DNA from: Pseudomonas fluorescens
GTDB taxonomy: Bacteria; Pseudomonadota; Gammaproteobacteria; Pseudomonadales; Pseudomonadaceae
Direction of reading: 5' to 3'
Assembly: GCF_005938625.1 (NCBI RefSeq)
Contig: NZ_VCNJ01000024.1
Location: 186,001-250,000, forward strand
DNA: 64,000 nucleotides
In this document: positions 50,793 through 59,723 of the stretch, in pieces
Layout of the letters: each line of letters begins with the position of its first letter
Numbering within the stretch: position 1 is the first letter of the stretch
Notes under the pieces: generated by a model
Database searches by the model: none
Seen by the model: the letters and a program-made list of their open reading frames with translations, nothing else
What the model was told of the DNA's origin: nothing
Made by a program: the position numbers and the translations under genes

Positions 50793-52250
50793 TCACTCAA
50801 ACCCGTCGCGTAAATTCCCATCGCGCGCGAGAAACCGCCCTTCCCTGCAACCATTCGCCTGCCCGTCGCGATAGCTCAGAACACCGTTGATCCAAACACC
50901 GTCGATGCCCAACGCCGCACGTTGCGGGTCGTGAAAGTCGGCCACATCACGCACAGTCATCGGGTCGAACAACACCAGATCCGCCCAATATCCCTCACGA
51001 ATCTCACCTCTTTCCTTCAAACCAAATCGCGCCGCCGACAACCCGGTCATCTTGTGCACGGCGGTGTGCAGCGGAAACAATCCGACATCACGACTGAAAT
51101 GCCCCAACACCCGTGGGAAAGCGCCCCACAGGCGTGGATGCGGGAACGGGTCTTCCGGCAGTCCGTCAGACCCGACCATCGATAACGGATGGGCGAGGAT
51201 CCTTCGTACATCCGCCTCATCCATGCCGTAGTAAACCGCGCCCGCTGGTTGCAGGCGTTTGGCGGCGTCGAGCAGCGGCATGCTCCATTCGGCGGCAATG
51301 TCGATCAGGTCGCGGCCGCTGACCTCGGGGTGCGGCGTCGACCAGGTGATGGTGATGCGATGCGCATCGGTGACCTGCTTCAAATCCAGCGTCGAAGAAC
51401 TCGCCGCATATGGGTAGCAATCGCAACCGACCGGGTGAGTTTTGGCGGCTTCTTCCAACGACGCGAGCAATTGCGGACTGCGCCCCCAGTTACCCACGCC
51501 GGCGCATTTGAGGTGGGAAATGATCACTGGCGATTTGGCGTGACGGCCAATCTGAAACGCCTCGTCCATCGCCTCCAGCACCGGCGCGAATTCACTGCGC
51601 AAATGCGTGGTGTACACCGCGCCGAATGCCGTCAGTTCTTCGGTCAGTTGCATCACTTCATCGGTGGAGGCGTTGTAGGCGCTGGCGTACGCCAGACCTG
51701 TGGATAAACCCAACGCACCGGCCTCAAGGCTTTCACGCAATTGCTCGCGCATCGCAGTGACTTCTTCCGGGGTCGCGGTGCGGAACAGGTCATCCAGATG
51801 ATTACTGCGCAGCGCCGTGTGGCCGATCAGTGCGGCGACGTTCAGCGTGGTGTTCGCCGCTTCGACTGCCGCGCGGTAATCGCTGAAACGGGGATAAACG
51901 AACGCCGCCGCTGTACCGAGCAGGTTCATCGGATCCGGCGGATTGCCCTTCAAACTGACGGGCGAGGCGCTGATCCCGCAGTTGCCGACAATCACTGTGG
52001 TCACGCCTTGGCTGAGTTTTGGCAGCATCTCTGGCTGACGAATCACCACCGTGTCGTCGTGGGTGTGCACGTCGATAAAACCCGGCGCCAGCACGCGGCC
52101 GGCGGCGTCGATTTCTTCGGTCGCCGTGGCGTCGGACAAATCGCCGATGCGCTCGATACGGCCATCGCGGATGGCCACGTCGGCCTGGTAGCCGGGCGTG
52201 TTGCTGCCGTCGATGATCAGGGCATTGCGAATCAGGGTGTCGTACAACAT
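50793..52250 (-). CDS. D-aminoacylase (N-acyl-D-amino acid deacylase)
   Basis: 485 aa amidohydrolase. Metal motif APGFIDVHTHDD (His-x-His), the cysteine ligand region TVIVGNCGISASP, VIISHLKCAGVGNWG with the conserved Lys/His, and SMVGSDGLPED with the catalytic aspartate. It releases D-amino acids from N-acyl forms. GGGAGA lies 5 nt before ATG 52,250; start is one base after the RpiR gene stop, so co-translated. Third in an operon with GntP-type permease and RpiR regulator. Confidence 0.92.
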   Translation of the reverse strand: MLYDTLIRNALIIDGSNTPGYQADVAIRDGRIERIGDLSDATATEEIDAAGRVLAPGFIDVHTHDDTVVIRQPEMLPKLSQGVTTVIVGNCGISASPVSLKGNPPDPMNLLGTAAAFVYPRFSDYRAAVEAANTTLNVAALIGHTALRSNHLDDLFRTATPEEVTAMREQLRESLEAGALGLSTGLAYASAYNASTDEVMQLTEELTAFGAVYTTHLRSEFAPVLEAMDEAFQIGRHAKSPVIISHLKCAGVGNWGRSPQLLASLEEAAKTHPVGCDCYPYAASSSTLDLKQVTDAHRITITWSTPHPEVSGRDLIDIAAEWSMPLLDAAKRLQPAGAVYYGMDEADVRRILAHPLSMVGSDGLPEDPFPHPRLWGAFPRVLGHFSRDVGLFPLHTAVHKMTGLSAARFGLKERGEIREGYWADLVLFDPMTVRDVADFHDPQRAALGIDGVWINGVLSYRDGQANGCREGRFLARDGNLRDGFE

Positions 52251-52251
52251 G

Positions 52252-53112
52252 TCAGTCTCCCAGCGGCAGGTGATCGTCGCCGCCACGGTATTCATCGAGC
52301 GCCAGTTTGATCCGCCGCAGACGTTCTTGATTGTCTTCAGGATTGGCCAGCGCCAGCTCGGTGGCGAGCACGTCGATGGCGAGCAGCATGCCGTAGCGCG
52401 CCGCCGTCGGTTTGTAGATGAAGGAGGTTTCCGCACCTTGCAGCGGCAGGACGATCTCGGCCAGTTCCGCCAGCGGCGAGTCGGCGCGGGTGATGGCGAG
52501 AATGCGTGCGCCGTAGTTGCGCGCCAGTTCGACAGTCTCAAGCAATTCCGGGGTGATGCCGGTCAGCGAACAGACAATGACCACCTGTTCGGCGTTCAGG
52601 CTGGCGGCGGTGACGCGCATCATCACCGCGTCATGACACACCGCAATCGGGTAGCCGAGACGTACCAGGCGCACTTGCAACTCATCACTGCAAAGCGTCG
52701 AGCAACCGCCCATGCCGAAGGCGTGAATCATCCGTGCCTGGCCGAGCAATTTCACCGCATCGGCGAAGCGTGACTCATCGAAATCGGCCAGATGCTGGCG
52801 CAGCGTGGTTTCTATGTCGCCGACGATCTGGCCGTAGAACGCCGACTGTTCAGGCGTGCCCGCCGGGTCGAGAAAGCGGCTGCCAACGCCGCTGGCCTGA
52901 GCCAGTTGCAGACGCAGATCACGCAGGTCGCGACAGCCGACGGTGCGGGCGAAACGCGACAGCGTGGCGGTGCTGACTTCGGCGCGTTGCGCGAGGTCTT
53001 CGAGGCTGGCGCTGGCGGCGAAACCGACATCGTCGAGCATCAGGCGGGCGATACGGCCTTCGCCGGCGCTGAAGGAATCCTGACGGGCGCGGATCTGGTA
53101 GAGGATGTCCAT
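52252..53112 (-). CDS. MurR/RpiR-family regulator with SIS domain
   Basis: 286 aa. N-terminal HTH_6 (LAQRAEVSTATLSRFARTVG) and SIS sugar-isomerase fold (MIHAFGMGGCSTLCSDELQV, VVIVCSLTGITPELLETVEL). Binds a phosphosugar or related ligand. Located between permease and D-aminoacylase genes (16 bp and 1 bp gaps), which it probably controls. Confidence 0.92.
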   Translation of the reverse strand: MDILYQIRARQDSFSAGEGRIARLMLDDVGFAASASLEDLAQRAEVSTATLSRFARTVGCRDLRDLRLQLAQASGVGSRFLDPAGTPEQSAFYGQIVGDIETTLRQHLADFDESRFADAVKLLGQARMIHAFGMGGCSTLCSDELQVRLVRLGYPIAVCHDAVMMRVTAASLNAEQVVIVCSLTGITPELLETVELARNYGARILAITRADSPLAELAEIVLPLQGAETSFIYKPTAARYGMLLAIDVLATELALANPEDNQERLRRIKLALDEYRGGDDHLPLGD

Positions 53113-53128
53113 GGGCGGCGGGCTCCGG

Positions 53129-54478
53129 TTACAGCAAGTAAGAAAGGCCGACGGTCAGGCCGAACGCGACTACCGAGATCAGCGTCTCAAGCACGGTCCA
53201 GGTCTTGAACGTCTGCGCGACCGTCATGTTGAAGTATTCCTTGATCAACCAGAAGCCGCCGTCGTTGACGTGGGAAAAGATAACCGAGCCAGCGCCAGTC
53301 GCCAGCACCAACAGTTCAGGGTGTGGATAACCCAGACCAATGGCCACCGGCGCGACCACGCCGGACGCGGTGGTCATGGCCACGGTCGCCGACCCCGTGG
53401 CGATGCGCATCAGCGCAGCAAACAACCACCCCATGATCAGCGGCGACAGGTGAAATTCATGAGCGAGGCCGACGATCTGATCGGTGACGCCCGCGTCGAC
53501 CAGAATGCGGTTCAAGCCACCGCCAGCACCGACCAGCAAGGTGATACTGGCGGTAGGTGCCAGACATTCGTTGGTGAATTTTAGAATCGATTCGCGGTTG
53601 AAACCTTGGGCGATGCCCAGCGTCCAGAAACTCAGCAAGGTCGCCAGCAGCAGCGCAATCACCGAGTTGCCGATGAACAGCAGGAACTGGCTGAAACCGC
53701 TGCTCGGCGTGGAAATCAGGTTGGCCCAACCGCCGATCAGCATCAACACCACCGGCAACAGAATGGTCGCCATGGTGATGCCGAAACCCGGCAGTTTGTC
53801 GCGCGGTTCGCGGTCGAGGAATTGTTTTTCCAGCGGGTTATCCGCCGGCAATTGAATGCGCGGCACGATGAATTTGGCGTACAGCGGGCCGGCAATGATT
53901 GCCGTTGGAATGCCGATGGCAATCGCGTAGAGCAAGGTCTGCCCGACCGACGCCTGATAGGCCTGCACCGCGAGCATCGCCGCCGGGTGCGGCGGCACCA
54001 GCGCATGCACCACCGACAGGCCGGCGACCATCGGCAACCCGACCATCAGAATCGACACACCCACGCGCCGCGCCACGGTGAATGCAATCGGCACCAGCAA
54101 GACGAAACCGACCTCGAAGAACAGCGGCAGCCCGACCAGAAACGCGATGCAAACCATCGCCCAATGCGCGTTTTTCTCACCAAACTTGTCGATCAGCGTG
54201 CGCGCCAACTGCTCGGCGCCGCCGGACTCGGCCATCATCTTGCCGAGCATCGTCCCCAGCGCGACCACCAGCGCAATATGCCCCAGCGTCTTGCCCACCC
54301 CGGCCTCATATGCCCCCACCACACCCGACGGCGGCATCCCCGCGACCAGCGCCAGGCCGATGGAAATCAGGGTGATGACGATGAACGGATTGAGCCGGTA
54401 ACGGGCGATCAACACGATCAGCGCGATGATGGCAACGGCGGCATACACCAGCAGCCAATAGCCGAAGGAAGGCGTCAT
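53129..54478 (-). CDS. GntP-family permease
   Basis: 449 aa, about 12 membrane segments, family motif GAGGGLNRILVDAGVTDQIV and IATGSATVAMTTASGVVAP. GntP family members import gluconate or related organic acids with protons; the operon with D-aminoacylase suggests an N-acyl-D-amino acid or related substrate instead. GAGGAG lies 6 nt before ATG 54,478. Confidence 0.92.
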   Translation of the reverse strand: MTPSFGYWLLVYAAVAIIALIVLIARYRLNPFIVITLISIGLALVAGMPPSGVVGAYEAGVGKTLGHIALVVALGTMLGKMMAESGGAEQLARTLIDKFGEKNAHWAMVCIAFLVGLPLFFEVGFVLLVPIAFTVARRVGVSILMVGLPMVAGLSVVHALVPPHPAAMLAVQAYQASVGQTLLYAIAIGIPTAIIAGPLYAKFIVPRIQLPADNPLEKQFLDREPRDKLPGFGITMATILLPVVLMLIGGWANLISTPSSGFSQFLLFIGNSVIALLLATLLSFWTLGIAQGFNRESILKFTNECLAPTASITLLVGAGGGLNRILVDAGVTDQIVGLAHEFHLSPLIMGWLFAALMRIATGSATVAMTTASGVVAPVAIGLGYPHPELLVLATGAGSVIFSHVNDGGFWLIKEYFNMTVAQTFKTWTVLETLISVVAFGLTVGLSYLL

Positions 54479-54557
54479 GCGGTACTCCTCGAAAGGGTCA
54501 CGTTCGAATGGGTTGTGAAACTCATAAATCATTTCGAGATCGAGATTTCAAACCGCA

Positions 54558-54570
54558 TGAAAGTAATTTT
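54558..54570. promoter_or_regulatory. Candidate RpiR operator
   Basis: GAAAGTAATTTTC, an imperfect dyad 80 bp before the permease start, the kind of GAAA-N-TTTC site used by RpiR-family regulators. Confidence 0.35.
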
Positions 54571-54666
54571 CGTGGAGAGGTAAGGGATGTCGCTAACAGA
54601 TATGTTTTGTCGTGATTAATGAAACTCGCGGTGTGGGATTTACATACTTATGCAGCCAAAGCAAAA

Positions 54667-54761
54667 CCCCTGTAGGAGTGAGCCTGCTCGCGATTGCGCC
54701 ATGTCAGTCAATATCATCATTGGCTGAATGACCGCTATCGCGAGCAGGCTCACTCCTACAG
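54667..54761. repeat. REP pair (GGAGTGAGCCTGCTCGCGAT type)
   Basis: CCCCTGTAGGAGTGAGCCTG and inverse ...CAGGCTCACTCCTACAG. Confidence 0.9.
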
Positions 54762-54795
54762 TTTGATTGCACTGCGTCAGGTGCAACGCGGATAA

Positions 54796-54890
54796 CCTGT
54801 GGGAGCTGGCTTGCCAGCGATGACGGCTGCACATTCAACTTAGATGCTGACTGGTGAACCGCTATCGCTGGCAAGCCAGCTCCCACAGGT
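54796..54890. repeat. REP pair (GGGAGCTGGCTTGCCAGCGA type)
   Basis: ACCTGTGGGAGCTGGCTTGC and inverse ending GCCAGCTCCCACAGGT; a third REP sequence class, directly after a pair of another class. Confidence 0.9.
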
Positions 54891-54969
54891 TCGCGTCCAA
54901 CCCTACGTTGTGTTTCTCTAAGCCAGCCAAGCGCTATACTCGCCTTACAAATTCCGTAGAGTCCCCGCC

Positions 54970-55131
54970 ATGACCTCCGCGCGTCGCACCAGAAAAAAAC
55001 TGACAGCCGATACTCTGATCCGCGCAATCGCCAGCTCGACAGCCATAGAGACGGGCCAAAGTGTCGAGGCAATTGAGCGCAAACTCAAAGTCAGATCCAG
55101 TAAGTTTCTAAATTTGTCCCTGGCCAAGTAG
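54970..55131 (+). CDS. Small basic protein, unknown
   Basis: 53 aa (MTSARRTRKKLTADTLIRAI...), basic N terminus then an amphipathic helix. TATACT lies about 34 bp upstream. Converges with the Fic remnant, ending 8 bp from its stop. It might be an antitoxin-like partner of the lost Fic gene, but nothing proves this. Confidence 0.45.
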   Translation: MTSARRTRKKLTADTLIRAIASSTAIETGQSVEAIERKLKVRSSKFLNLSLAK

Positions 55132-55139
55132 CGTCGACC

Positions 55140-55490
55140 TCAAGTCCACAACGCCTGTCGTACCCAATACTCCATGGGTTCGTAGTTGCAGTTCAGCCCC
55201 TGACTGATTGCTGCAAAATAAGCCTCTTTGTTTCGTTCCCAACTGCTGTAATCCAGCGGCACGTAGCCCGCCTGCACGGCCATGACATCCGCCAATAATC
55301 GCGACAAGCGCCCATTACCTTCGCGAAAGGGATGAATAAGGATGAACTCCACGTGCGTTACAGCGATGGCGCGAATCAGGTTCTCGTCCAGTTCGGGCCT
55401 GCACGGTGTGTATTTGGCAAGACAGTCCCTTTCAAATCCATCGAGCAACCGAGGGATTTGCCTTTGCCCCTTCTGCGTCGTAACGGTTAA
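55140..55490 (-). pseudogene. Truncated Fic-family AMP-transferase gene
   Basis: About 117 codons open from 55,490. Contains the full catalytic Fic motif HPFREGNGRLSRLL and the C-terminal AGYVPLDYSSWERNKEAYFA typical of class II/III Fic proteins, preceded by QIPRLLDGFERD. The N-terminal half of the domain is missing and an in-frame TGA (55,491-55,493) stands upstream, so it is an N-terminally truncated remnant, with only a TTG at 55,448 as possible start. AMPylation of a host target would be the ancestral role. Confidence 0.8.
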
Positions 55491-55634
55491 TCATCCCTGT
55501 ACCTGCTGAATTGGCGATGTTCAGAGCACCATAGGTCTGGCGCAATACAAGCGCAAAGCCTGAAACGAAAACGGCCGCCCGATGGCAGCCGTTCTGAAGG
55601 GTGATAGCAAAGCCCGGCGGGGCTCAAACACCCA

Positions 55635-56528
55635 TCACACCATTTCGTTACGAATCCATTCAACCACTGACGTGCGTTTCGGCGCCCAGCCCAGCAGTTC
55701 ACGCGCATGTTTGCCGCGCACTCGGCTGTTGGAGCCGAGGCCATAGTTGGCCATTTCGTAGCCCCATTCGGCTTCGGCGTCTTTCAATGGCCAGTCTTGC
55801 GGTTGGCCCAGGTTCAGCGCTTGGGCCATGGCAGTGGTCATGTCGATGAATGACGCTTCGCCGCTTTCAACGAAGTAGAACGTGCCCGGAACGTTTTTGG
55901 TCAGTGCCAGCAGGTAGAGGGCGACGACGTCTTCGATGTGCACGTTGGACCAGATGTTCTGGCCTGTGCCGACGTGGCGTACCACGCCGCTTTTGCGCGC
56001 TTGCTTGAGCAATCGCGGCAGTTGCACGCTGTCGCGATTGACGCCCAGGCTGTGGCCGTAAATCAGCGTGTTGCAGATGACGGCGGAATTCACGCCGTCC
56101 TTCGCCGCCGCGAGGATCAAGTTGTCGATGGCCACACGCGCCGCTTTGTCGACGGTCGGCTCTGGCAGGTTGTCCTCAAAGTAGATGACATCGCTGGATT
56201 TACCGCCGGAGGCATCGCCAACGATGCTCGAACCGCTGGTGTGCAGGAACACTTTGTTCGAACCGCGCAAGGCATCGAGCAAGGCTTCGACCGCGCCGCG
56301 ATGGTCGCTGCTGGCGGCGTTGATCACCGCATCGGCAGCGCGGGCCTGTTCAACGAGTAGCGCTTTGTCATCGAGGGTGCCGATGACCGGGGTAATGCCG
56401 AGTGCTTTCAGCTCAGCCGCCTGTTCGGCGCTGCGCACCAGGCCGGTGACTTTATGCCCGGCCTGAACCAGACCGGTAGCGATCGAGCCGCCAATAAAAC
56501 CGGCAGCGCCGGTGACGAATACGTTCAT
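55635..56528 (-). CDS. NAD-dependent epimerase/dehydratase (extended SDR)
   Basis: 297 aa. N-terminal Rossmann motif VFVTGAAGFIGGSIATGL, catalytic-type NTLIYGHS with Tyr, and VHIEDVVALYLLAL. Typical SDR Rossmann fold with the YxxxK replaced by the atypical Y-G-H context, as in the atypical SDR group. Acts on an unidentified nucleotide sugar or small carbonyl. GGGAG precedes ATG 56,528. Confidence 0.88.
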   Translation of the reverse strand: MNVFVTGAAGFIGGSIATGLVQAGHKVTGLVRSAEQAAELKALGITPVIGTLDDKALLVEQARAADAVINAASSDHRGAVEALLDALRGSNKVFLHTSGSSIVGDASGGKSSDVIYFEDNLPEPTVDKAARVAIDNLILAAAKDGVNSAVICNTLIYGHSLGVNRDSVQLPRLLKQARKSGVVRHVGTGQNIWSNVHIEDVVALYLLALTKNVPGTFYFVESGEASFIDMTTAMAQALNLGQPQDWPLKDAEAEWGYEMANYGLGSNSRVRGKHARELLGWAPKRTSVVEWIRNEMV

Positions 56529-56631
56529 GGAGTAACTCCCTGCGTGAGTAAGTGATAGGACGAGTATCTGCCCCTGAGCTGGAGGGAAAAACCCGCCATC
56601 ACCCAATTCACTCTTGCGCAGAGGTCACGAA

Positions 56632-57543
56632 TCAGCCCTTGAAATCGGCGCTGGCGTAGGCGGCGAGTTTGCTCTGGATGAAGTCGAGGAAGCACTGAAT
56701 GCGCAACGCCAATTGCGAGTTACGGTAGTACACCGCGTTGATCGGCTGGCGATAACCGCTGTTGAATTCGCCGAGCAGGACTTTCAAACGGCCGGCACGG
56801 ATGTCGTCGATGGTCATGAAGTGCGACAGGCAAGCGATGCCCTGCCCTTCCAGCGCCAGATGACGCACGGTCTCGCCGCTGGAGGCGCTGATCGCCGGGG
56901 TGATTGGCCAGCGGTCGCCGTGCACGTAGCGCAGCGGCCATTGGTTGAGGCCTTCGTTCTGGGTGAAGCCAAGCAAGGTGTGTTCGCTCAGATCGGCGAC
57001 TTGCTGCGGCGCGCCATGTTTTTCCAGGTAGGCGGGGCTGGCGACGATCAGCAGCGGACTGCAGCCGAGCGAGCGCGCGTGCAGCGTCGAGTCAGCGAGA
57101 GTGCCGATACGGATGGCTACGTCGGTGCTTTGTTCCAGCAGGTCAATGATCAGGTCGTTACTGTTGAGTTCGAGCTGGATGTCCGGATAGAGCCGACGGA
57201 ATTCGTCGATGTACGGGACCACTGCGTGGAGCATAAACGGCGATGCAGCGTTGATCCGCAGGCGCCCGGACGGGGTTTGCTGGCGCGAGGACAGGCGTTC
57301 TTCGAGTTGTTCCATCTGATCGAGAATCAGCTTGGCCTGCTCGAAGAAATATTTGCCCTCTTCGGTCAGATCCATACGCCGCGTGGTGCGGTTGATCAGC
57401 GTGGTGTCGAGCTTGGCTTCCAGCTTCGACAACGTGCGGCTGACCGCCGACGGCGTTTGCCCGACTTGCTCGGCGGCGGCGGAAATCGAACCGCATTCGA
57501 TCACGCAGACGAAAATCTGCAACTCATCGGATCTGGCTTTCAC
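56632..57543 (-). CDS. LysR-family regulator
   Basis: 303 aa from GTG 57,543, with GAGG 6 nt upstream; a TTG 24 nt further out lacks support. N-terminal HTH SISAAAEQVGQTPSAVSRTL and a periplasmic-binding-like effector domain. Probably regulates the SDR gene (103 bp downstream) or the nearby mdaB. Confidence 0.88.
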   Translation of the reverse strand: MKARSDELQIFVCVIECGSISAAAEQVGQTPSAVSRTLSKLEAKLDTTLINRTTRRMDLTEEGKYFFEQAKLILDQMEQLEERLSSRQQTPSGRLRINAASPFMLHAVVPYIDEFRRLYPDIQLELNSNDLIIDLLEQSTDVAIRIGTLADSTLHARSLGCSPLLIVASPAYLEKHGAPQQVADLSEHTLLGFTQNEGLNQWPLRYVHGDRWPITPAISASSGETVRHLALEGQGIACLSHFMTIDDIRAGRLKVLLGEFNSGYRQPINAVYYRNSQLALRIQCFLDFIQSKLAAYASADFKG

Positions 57544-57565
57544 GGGTGTCCTCTTTGAAATCGCC

Positions 57566-57638
57566 AAGATCGCAGCCTTCGGCAGCTCCTACATGGAAAT
57601 GGGTTCCTGTAGGAGCTGCCGAAGGCTGCGATCTTTTG
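57566..57638. repeat. REP pair (GGAGCTGCCGAAGGCTGCGA type)
   Basis: AAGATCGCAGCCTTCGGCAG and inverse TGTAGGAGCTGCCGAAGGCT. Confidence 0.9.
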
Positions 57639-57667
57639 CTGTTACCACCGATAGTAGCTTGAAACAC

Positions 57668-58258
57668 TCAAGCCTTGAGGCCAAACACCTCGGTCAAATG
57701 CTGCTCATAACGCGCCACATCAGCCTCGATATTCGGCCGCTTCATCACGTCGACACAGAGGAACGTCGGCAACCCGGTCATACCGAGAAACTCGTTGGCC
57801 TTGTGGAATGGGAAGTACACCGCGTCGACACCTTTGGCCTCAAAGAAATCAGTCGGGTCATCAAAGGCCTGCTGCGGGGCATTCCAGGTCAGCGACAGCA
57901 TGTATTGTTTGCCCTGAATCAGGCCACCGCTGCCGTACTTCTGCGACGCATCGGAACGGGTGCGGCCATCGCTGGCGTAAAGGCTGCCGTGGCCCTCGGT
58001 GAAGACTTCGTCGAGGTACTTTTTCACCGTCCACGGCGCGCCCATCCACCAGCCGGGCATCTGATAAATGATCACGTCGGCCCAGAGGAATTTGGCCACT
58101 TCTTCGGCAACGTCGTAGCCCTCGTCGATAAGGGTGGTTTTGACGTTGACACCGCCGCGATCCAACACGCTCAGTGCAGCTTCGTGCAGGGTGGTGTTGT
58201 AACGACCGTCAGAGTGGGCGAATTTTTTACCGCCATTGAGCAACAGCACTTTTTTCAT
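57668..58258 (-). CDS. mdaB: NAD(P)H quinone oxidoreductase MdaB
   Basis: 196 aa flavodoxin-like fold. Begins MKKVLLLNGGKKFAHSDGRY, with the FAD/NADPH-site segments YQMPGWWMGAPWTVKKYLDE and YMLSLTWNAPQQAFDDP, as in E. coli MdaB. It reduces quinones in two-electron steps, limiting redox cycling. The divergent gene at 58,443 is a YgiN-like monooxygenase, and mdaB-ygiN pairing is conserved in enterics, supporting the assignment. Confidence 0.9.
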   Translation of the reverse strand: MKKVLLLNGGKKFAHSDGRYNTTLHEAALSVLDRGGVNVKTTLIDEGYDVAEEVAKFLWADVIIYQMPGWWMGAPWTVKKYLDEVFTEGHGSLYASDGRTRSDASQKYGSGGLIQGKQYMLSLTWNAPQQAFDDPTDFFEAKGVDAVYFPFHKANEFLGMTGLPTFLCVDVMKRPNIEADVARYEQHLTEVFGLKA

Positions 58259-58442
58259 GAGAAAGCCTCGGCGCAGCCATTGGGCTGGATGGAGAAGGGA
58301 AACTGGAATGGCGGCAGATTAACGATCCGCCTCGCGCGGAATAAGCCGGATTTGCGCAAAATACATTTGAGTAAAAAGCACGAATCGAACGCCGATTATT
58401 GCCATAGCATTCTTGGCCATCTGCATTTGAGGAGTTGTTGCG

Positions 58443-58757
58443 ATGAGTGAACGCCAGGGTTTTATCCTGCACGCCAAGACCCGCCCGGAAAAAGCCGAAG
58501 CCTTCGAGACGCTGTTTCGCGCCTATGTTGAGCCGAGTCGCGCCGAGCACGGCTGCATCGAATACCACATGTTGCGCGACAAGGAAGACCCGACGCTGTT
58601 TATCTTCTACGAGATCTGGGCGTCGCAAGCGCACCTGGATGTGCATTCGAATCTGCCGCACATGAAGGCGTTTTTTGAACGGCGCATGGATTATCTGGAG
58701 CGTGATTTTGATATCCGCCAGATCGAAATGCTCAGCGAAGCCTCGGCTAACCGCTGA
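58443..58757 (+). CDS. Quinol monooxygenase YgiN-like (ABM domain)
   Basis: 104 aa dimeric ABM fold: FILHAKTRPEKAEAFETLFR, HGCIEYHMLRDKEDPTLFIF, YEIWASQAHLDVHSNLPHMK. Family members oxidise menadiol or act in quinone cycling. Divergent from mdaB, as in other proteobacteria. Its end overlaps the convergent TauE gene by 11 bp. Confidence 0.85.
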   Translation: MSERQGFILHAKTRPEKAEAFETLFRAYVEPSRAEHGCIEYHMLRDKEDPTLFIFYEIWASQAHLDVHSNLPHMKAFFERRMDYLERDFDIRQIEMLSEASANR

Positions 58758-59511
58758 TCAACAAATGGGCGCCGAGTGCGCCCAGACCGATAAAGAACAC
58801 CCGCTTGAACAGCACGGCGCTGATGCGTTCGCGCAGCCATTGACCAAGCAACATGCCGAGAATGGCCGGGATCAGCGCCAGCAGCGAAGCGCTTAGTTCG
58901 CCGCCACCGAGGGCGCCACGCCAGAGCAATCCAGCGGCCAGCGCCAACGTCGAAACGGTGAAAGACAGGCCCAGCGCCTGCACCAGTTGATCGCGATTCA
59001 AGCCCAGCGCTTGCAGGTACGGCACCGCTGGAATCACGAAGACGCCGGTGGCCGAGGTGATGACCCCGGTGATCAAACCGCACGCCGGACCCAGCCAGCC
59101 TTCATGGCGTGGATTGACGCTCAGCGTTGGCAGAAACAAACCAGTCAACGCATAGAGCAACAGGGCCGCGCCGAGCCCGCGCACCACCCAATGCCCGCCC
59201 GTCATGCCGATCGACAACGTGCCGATAGCGGTGCCGAGGAAGATCATCAGCAACATTGGCCACAGGCGTTTGATCAGTACTTTCAAATGGCCGCCGAAGG
59301 CCAGTTGCCAGACATTGGTCAGGGTTGCCGGGATGATCAGCAAAGCGGCTGCCTGCGACGGTGCCATAGCCAGACCGAGCAAGCCCATGGCGACGGTGGG
59401 CAGGCCGAGGCCGATCACGCCTTTGATCAGGCCGGCGAGAATGAAGGTCGCGATAACCAACAAGGACAGGGCCAGACCGAGGTGCTGGTAGAAATCTGTG
59501 AGTGTGTTCAT
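58747..59511 (-). CDS. TauE/SafE-family sulfite exporter-like permease
   Basis: 254 aa, eight predicted membrane segments, with the repeat motif GLIKGVIGLGLPTVAMGLLG near the N terminus and GLITGVITSATGVFVIPAVP in the second half, both TauE/SafE signatures. Exports sulfite, sulfoacetate or another organosulfur anion; substrate unknown. Confidence 0.9.
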   Translation of the reverse strand: MNTLTDFYQHLGLALSLLVIATFILAGLIKGVIGLGLPTVAMGLLGLAMAPSQAAALLIIPATLTNVWQLAFGGHLKVLIKRLWPMLLMIFLGTAIGTLSIGMTGGHWVVRGLGAALLLYALTGLFLPTLSVNPRHEGWLGPACGLITGVITSATGVFVIPAVPYLQALGLNRDQLVQALGLSFTVSTLALAAGLLWRGALGGGELSASLLALIPAILGMLLGQWLRERISAVLFKRVFFIGLGALGAHLLISG

Positions 59512-59611
59512 GGCGCTACTGTGCGCCAGTCGGAGTTGGCTGAAAATCTGCCATATACTGAGGCTGCCTCTCCCCTGGCAAGAGGCTGATATATTTTTGA
59601 GGCTTCTGGCT

Positions 59612-59689
59612 TCATCGCGAGCAGGCTCACTCCTACAGGTTTTGCGTCGCCACAGATCCCATGTAGGAGTGAGCCTGCTCGCGATGAGG
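59612..59689. repeat. REP pair (GGAGTGAGCCTGCTCGCGAT type)
   Basis: CATCGCGAGCAGGCTCACTC and inverse TGTAGGAGTGAGCCTGCTCG, between divergent TauE and LysR genes. Confidence 0.9.
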
Positions 59690-59723
59690 CCAGCCGAGAC
59701 ACCAGAACTTTCAGAGGCTGCCC

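Larger units (their letters stand above)
54479..54969. other. Intergenic region with promoter and two REP pairs
   Basis: 491 bp: the GntP promoter side (54,479-54,650), then two REP pairs (54,667-54,761 and 54,796-54,890), then TATACT at 54,936, a likely -10 for the small gene at 54,970. Confidence 0.6.

Noticed and set aside
55491-55634. Upstream minus-strand frame as the missing Fic N terminus by frameshift
   Set aside because: The frame (including a start near 55,494) shows no recognisable Fic N-terminal sequence, so truncation is simpler.
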